Below, piece after piece: positions 62,661 through 64,000 of a DNA stretch of 64,000 nucleotides. The stretch covers positions 62,001-126,000 of the forward strand of contig UQQF01000001.1 in assembly GCA_900543085.1 (NCBI GenBank), in the 5' to 3' direction. The notes beneath the pieces are model-generated. The model was not told where the DNA came from and made no database searches. It saw only the letters and a program-made list of their open reading frames with translations. Each line of letters opens with the position of its first letter. Position 1 is the first letter of the stretch. Position numbers and translations under genes: made by a program. Origin of the DNA: an uncultured Eubacteriales bacterium. Its GTDB lineage: Bacteria > Bacillota > Clostridia > Oscillospirales > Oscillospiraceae.

Positions 62661-64000
62661 ATGAACCGCAAACAAAAGAAGATGTTATTGCGGATACTGG
62701 CGTCCGCCGTGCTTTTGGTGGCGCTGCACTTTGTCCCGGTCACCGGCTGGGCGCGCTTTATTTGCTACATGGTTCCATACCTTGTCATAGGCTATGACAT
62801 ACTTATAAAGGCCGGAAAGGGCATAGCGCACAGGCAGGTCACGGACGAAAACTTCCTGATGGCCGTGGCCACCGTGGGCGCGATCGCGCTGGCGCTTTAC
62901 GAGCGGAGCGGGGACTATACCGAGGCCATAGCCGTCATGCTGTTCTATCAGGTCGGCGAGTGGTTCCAGAGCTACGCTGTCGGCAAGTCGCGCCGGAATA
63001 TCTCCGAGCTTATGGACATCCGCCCGGACTACGCCAACGTAGAGTCGGACGGCAAGCTGGAGCACGTCGACCCGGACGAAGTTGAGATAGGCACGATAAT
63101 AGTGGTTCAGCCCGGAGAGAAGGTGCCCATAGACGGCGTTATCGTCGAAGGGGAGAGCAGCCTCAACACCTCCGCGCTCACCGGCGAGAGCCTGCCGCGC
63201 GACGCCAAGGCCGGAGACGAGATAATCAGCGGCTGCATCAACATGACCGGCGTTTTGAAGATACGCACCACCAAGGAGTTCGGCGAGAGCACGGTGAGCA
63301 AGATACTCGACCTCGTCGAAAACGCCAGCTCGCGCAAGAGCCGCAGCGAGGCCTTCATCAGCCGCTTCGCCAGGATCTACACCCCCGCCGTGTGCCTCGG
63401 CGCGCTGGCCTTGGCCATAATACCGCCGCTGGTTCGGATAGCCTTCCTGGGTCTCGGCGGCGAGTGGGAGACGTGGATCTACCGTGCACTGACCTTCCTC
63501 GTGGCCAGCTGCCCCTGCGCGCTGGTGATAAGCATCCCGCTCAGCTTCTTCGCGGGCATAGGCGGTGCGAGCAACGCCGGCGTGCTTGTGAAGGGCTCCA
63601 ACTACCTTGAGACGCTCAGCCAGACGCGCATCGTGGTGTTCGACAAGACCGGCACGCTCACAAAGGGCGTGTTTGAGGTCAACGGAATACACCACAGCCC
63701 GTATTCGGATAAGCAGCTTGTGGAGTACGCGGCTCTAGCCGAGAGCGCCAGCAGCCACCCGATAAGCAAGAGCCTGCAGGCGGCATACGGCAGGGAAATA
63801 GACCGCAGCCGTGTTAGCGACATCCGCGAGATAAGCGGCCAGGGAGTCACCGCCCTTGTCGACGGCCACCGCGTCGCCGCCGGAAACGACAAGCTCATGG
63901 ACGCAGAGGGCGTGAACTATATCGAGTGCCACAGCGTGGGCACCATCATCCACATGGCCATCGACGGCGAATATGCCGGTCACATAGTCATTTCCGACGT
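62661..64000 (+). CDS. Cd/Zn/Pb-type P1B ATPase, N-terminal part (runs off window)
   Basis: At least 446 codons, open to the window end. Short basic N-terminus without an HMA domain; membrane helices (about 10-50, 70-110); the actuator loop with TGES (SALTGESLPRD); the transport-site helix with SCPCALVISIPLSFF; and the phosphorylation site FDKTGTLTKG. The nucleotide-binding part is cut, with SSHPISKSL (HP motif) visible. It exports divalent metals such as Cd2+/Zn2+. GAGGAGGG lies seven bases before ATG 62661. Confidence 0.93.
   Translation, partial: MNRKQKKMLLRILASAVLLVALHFVPVTGWARFICYMVPYLVIGYDILIKAGKGIAHRQVTDENFLMAVATVGAIALALYERSGDYTEAIAVMLFYQVGEWFQSYAVGKSRRNISELMDIRPDYANVESDGKLEHVDPDEVEIGTIIVVQPGEKVPIDGVIVEGESSLNTSALTGESLPRDAKAGDEIISGCINMTGVLKIRTTKEFGESTVSKILDLVENASSRKSRSEAFISRFARIYTPAVCLGALALAIIPPLVRIAFLGLGGEWETWIYRALTFLVASCPCALVISIPLSFFAGIGGASNAGVLVKGSNYLETLSQTRIVVFDKTGTLTKGVFEVNGIHHSPYSDKQLVEYAALAESASSHPISKSLQAAYGREIDRSRVSDIREISGQGVTALVDGHRVAAGNDKLMDAEGVNYIECHSVGTIIHMAIDGEYAGHIVISD

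Overview
The window is a continuous, gene-dense, high-GC chromosomal segment from a low-G+C-lineage (Firmicutes/Clostridia) bacterium. Gene content and order point to an Oscillospiraceae-like, anaerobic spore former. The indicators are an IspH-ribosomal protein S1 fusion, a fmt-rsmB-rlmN-prpC-prkC-rsgA run ending in a tiny spoVM, a SipL-type SPOCS/LysM coat protein, SigH, YunB, a SpoIIM-like protein beside xerD, ferredoxin-dependent 2-oxoacid oxidoreductase, DtxR- and ArsR-type metal regulators, and a bacterial rnpB. The taxonomic placement is inference. Promoters of TTGNNN-16/18-TATAAT type, strong AGGAGG Shine-Dalgarno sites and rho-independent terminators are easy to see in the AT-richer gaps.

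Layout. 1-10.4 kb: tail of an RsuA/RluB pseudouridine synthase, an RpiR regulator, a flavoprotein, cmk, plsC and ispH-rpsA in one overlapping run, then carD, a lipoprotein, ispD-ispF (with ispH, three MEP-pathway genes in the window) and a DUF3343/cysteine-desulfurase pair. 10.5-26.5 kb: c-di-AMP synthesis (cdaA-cdaR), an RseC-like protein, yicC-remA-gmk-rpoZ-priA-def-fmt-rsmB-rlmN-prpC-prkC-rsgA, then a small membrane protein, spoVM and a sipL-like gene. 26.6-33 kb: yebC (minus), a ParA-like NTPase with a four-subunit 2-oxoacid:ferredoxin oxidoreductase, and a DUF2325-DUF3793-flavodoxin operon with two TTAG-N6-CTAA palindromes at its promoter next to a convergent DtxR-family regulator. 33-43 kb: tgt, yajC, a spoIIM-like gene, xerD, a HAD protein, ruvCAB, sigH, small zinc/cysteine proteins, trmK and nif3.

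43-54 kb: a collagen-like surface protein next to a family 2 glycosyltransferase, a GT-C membrane enzyme (minus), rnpB (minus), murD, an aluminium-resistance/methionine gamma-lyase-like enzyme, yunB, ligA, a zinc alcohol dehydrogenase and a cysteine-rich protein of unknown function. 54-64 kb is more accessory: a BlaI/BlaR1-type pair whose protease carries a long non-penicillin-binding ectodomain, a MalY/PatB enzyme, an AT-rich islet with a GH5-type lipoprotein (minus), an AlkZ-like protein (minus), and a divergent ArsR / HMA chaperone / Cd-Zn type P1B ATPase locus that runs off the window.

The most interesting points are the 26-codon spoVM directly upstream of a sipL-like gene, which puts two parts of the spore-coat basement layer together; an in-frame Shine-Dalgarno plus ATG exactly at the IspH/S1 junction; the duplicated TTAG-N6-CTAA operator; the NTPase attached to the oxidoreductase operon; and the unusual BlaR1 ectodomain. 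No CRISPR array, insertion sequence, prophage, tRNA or 5S/16S/23S rRNA was seen.
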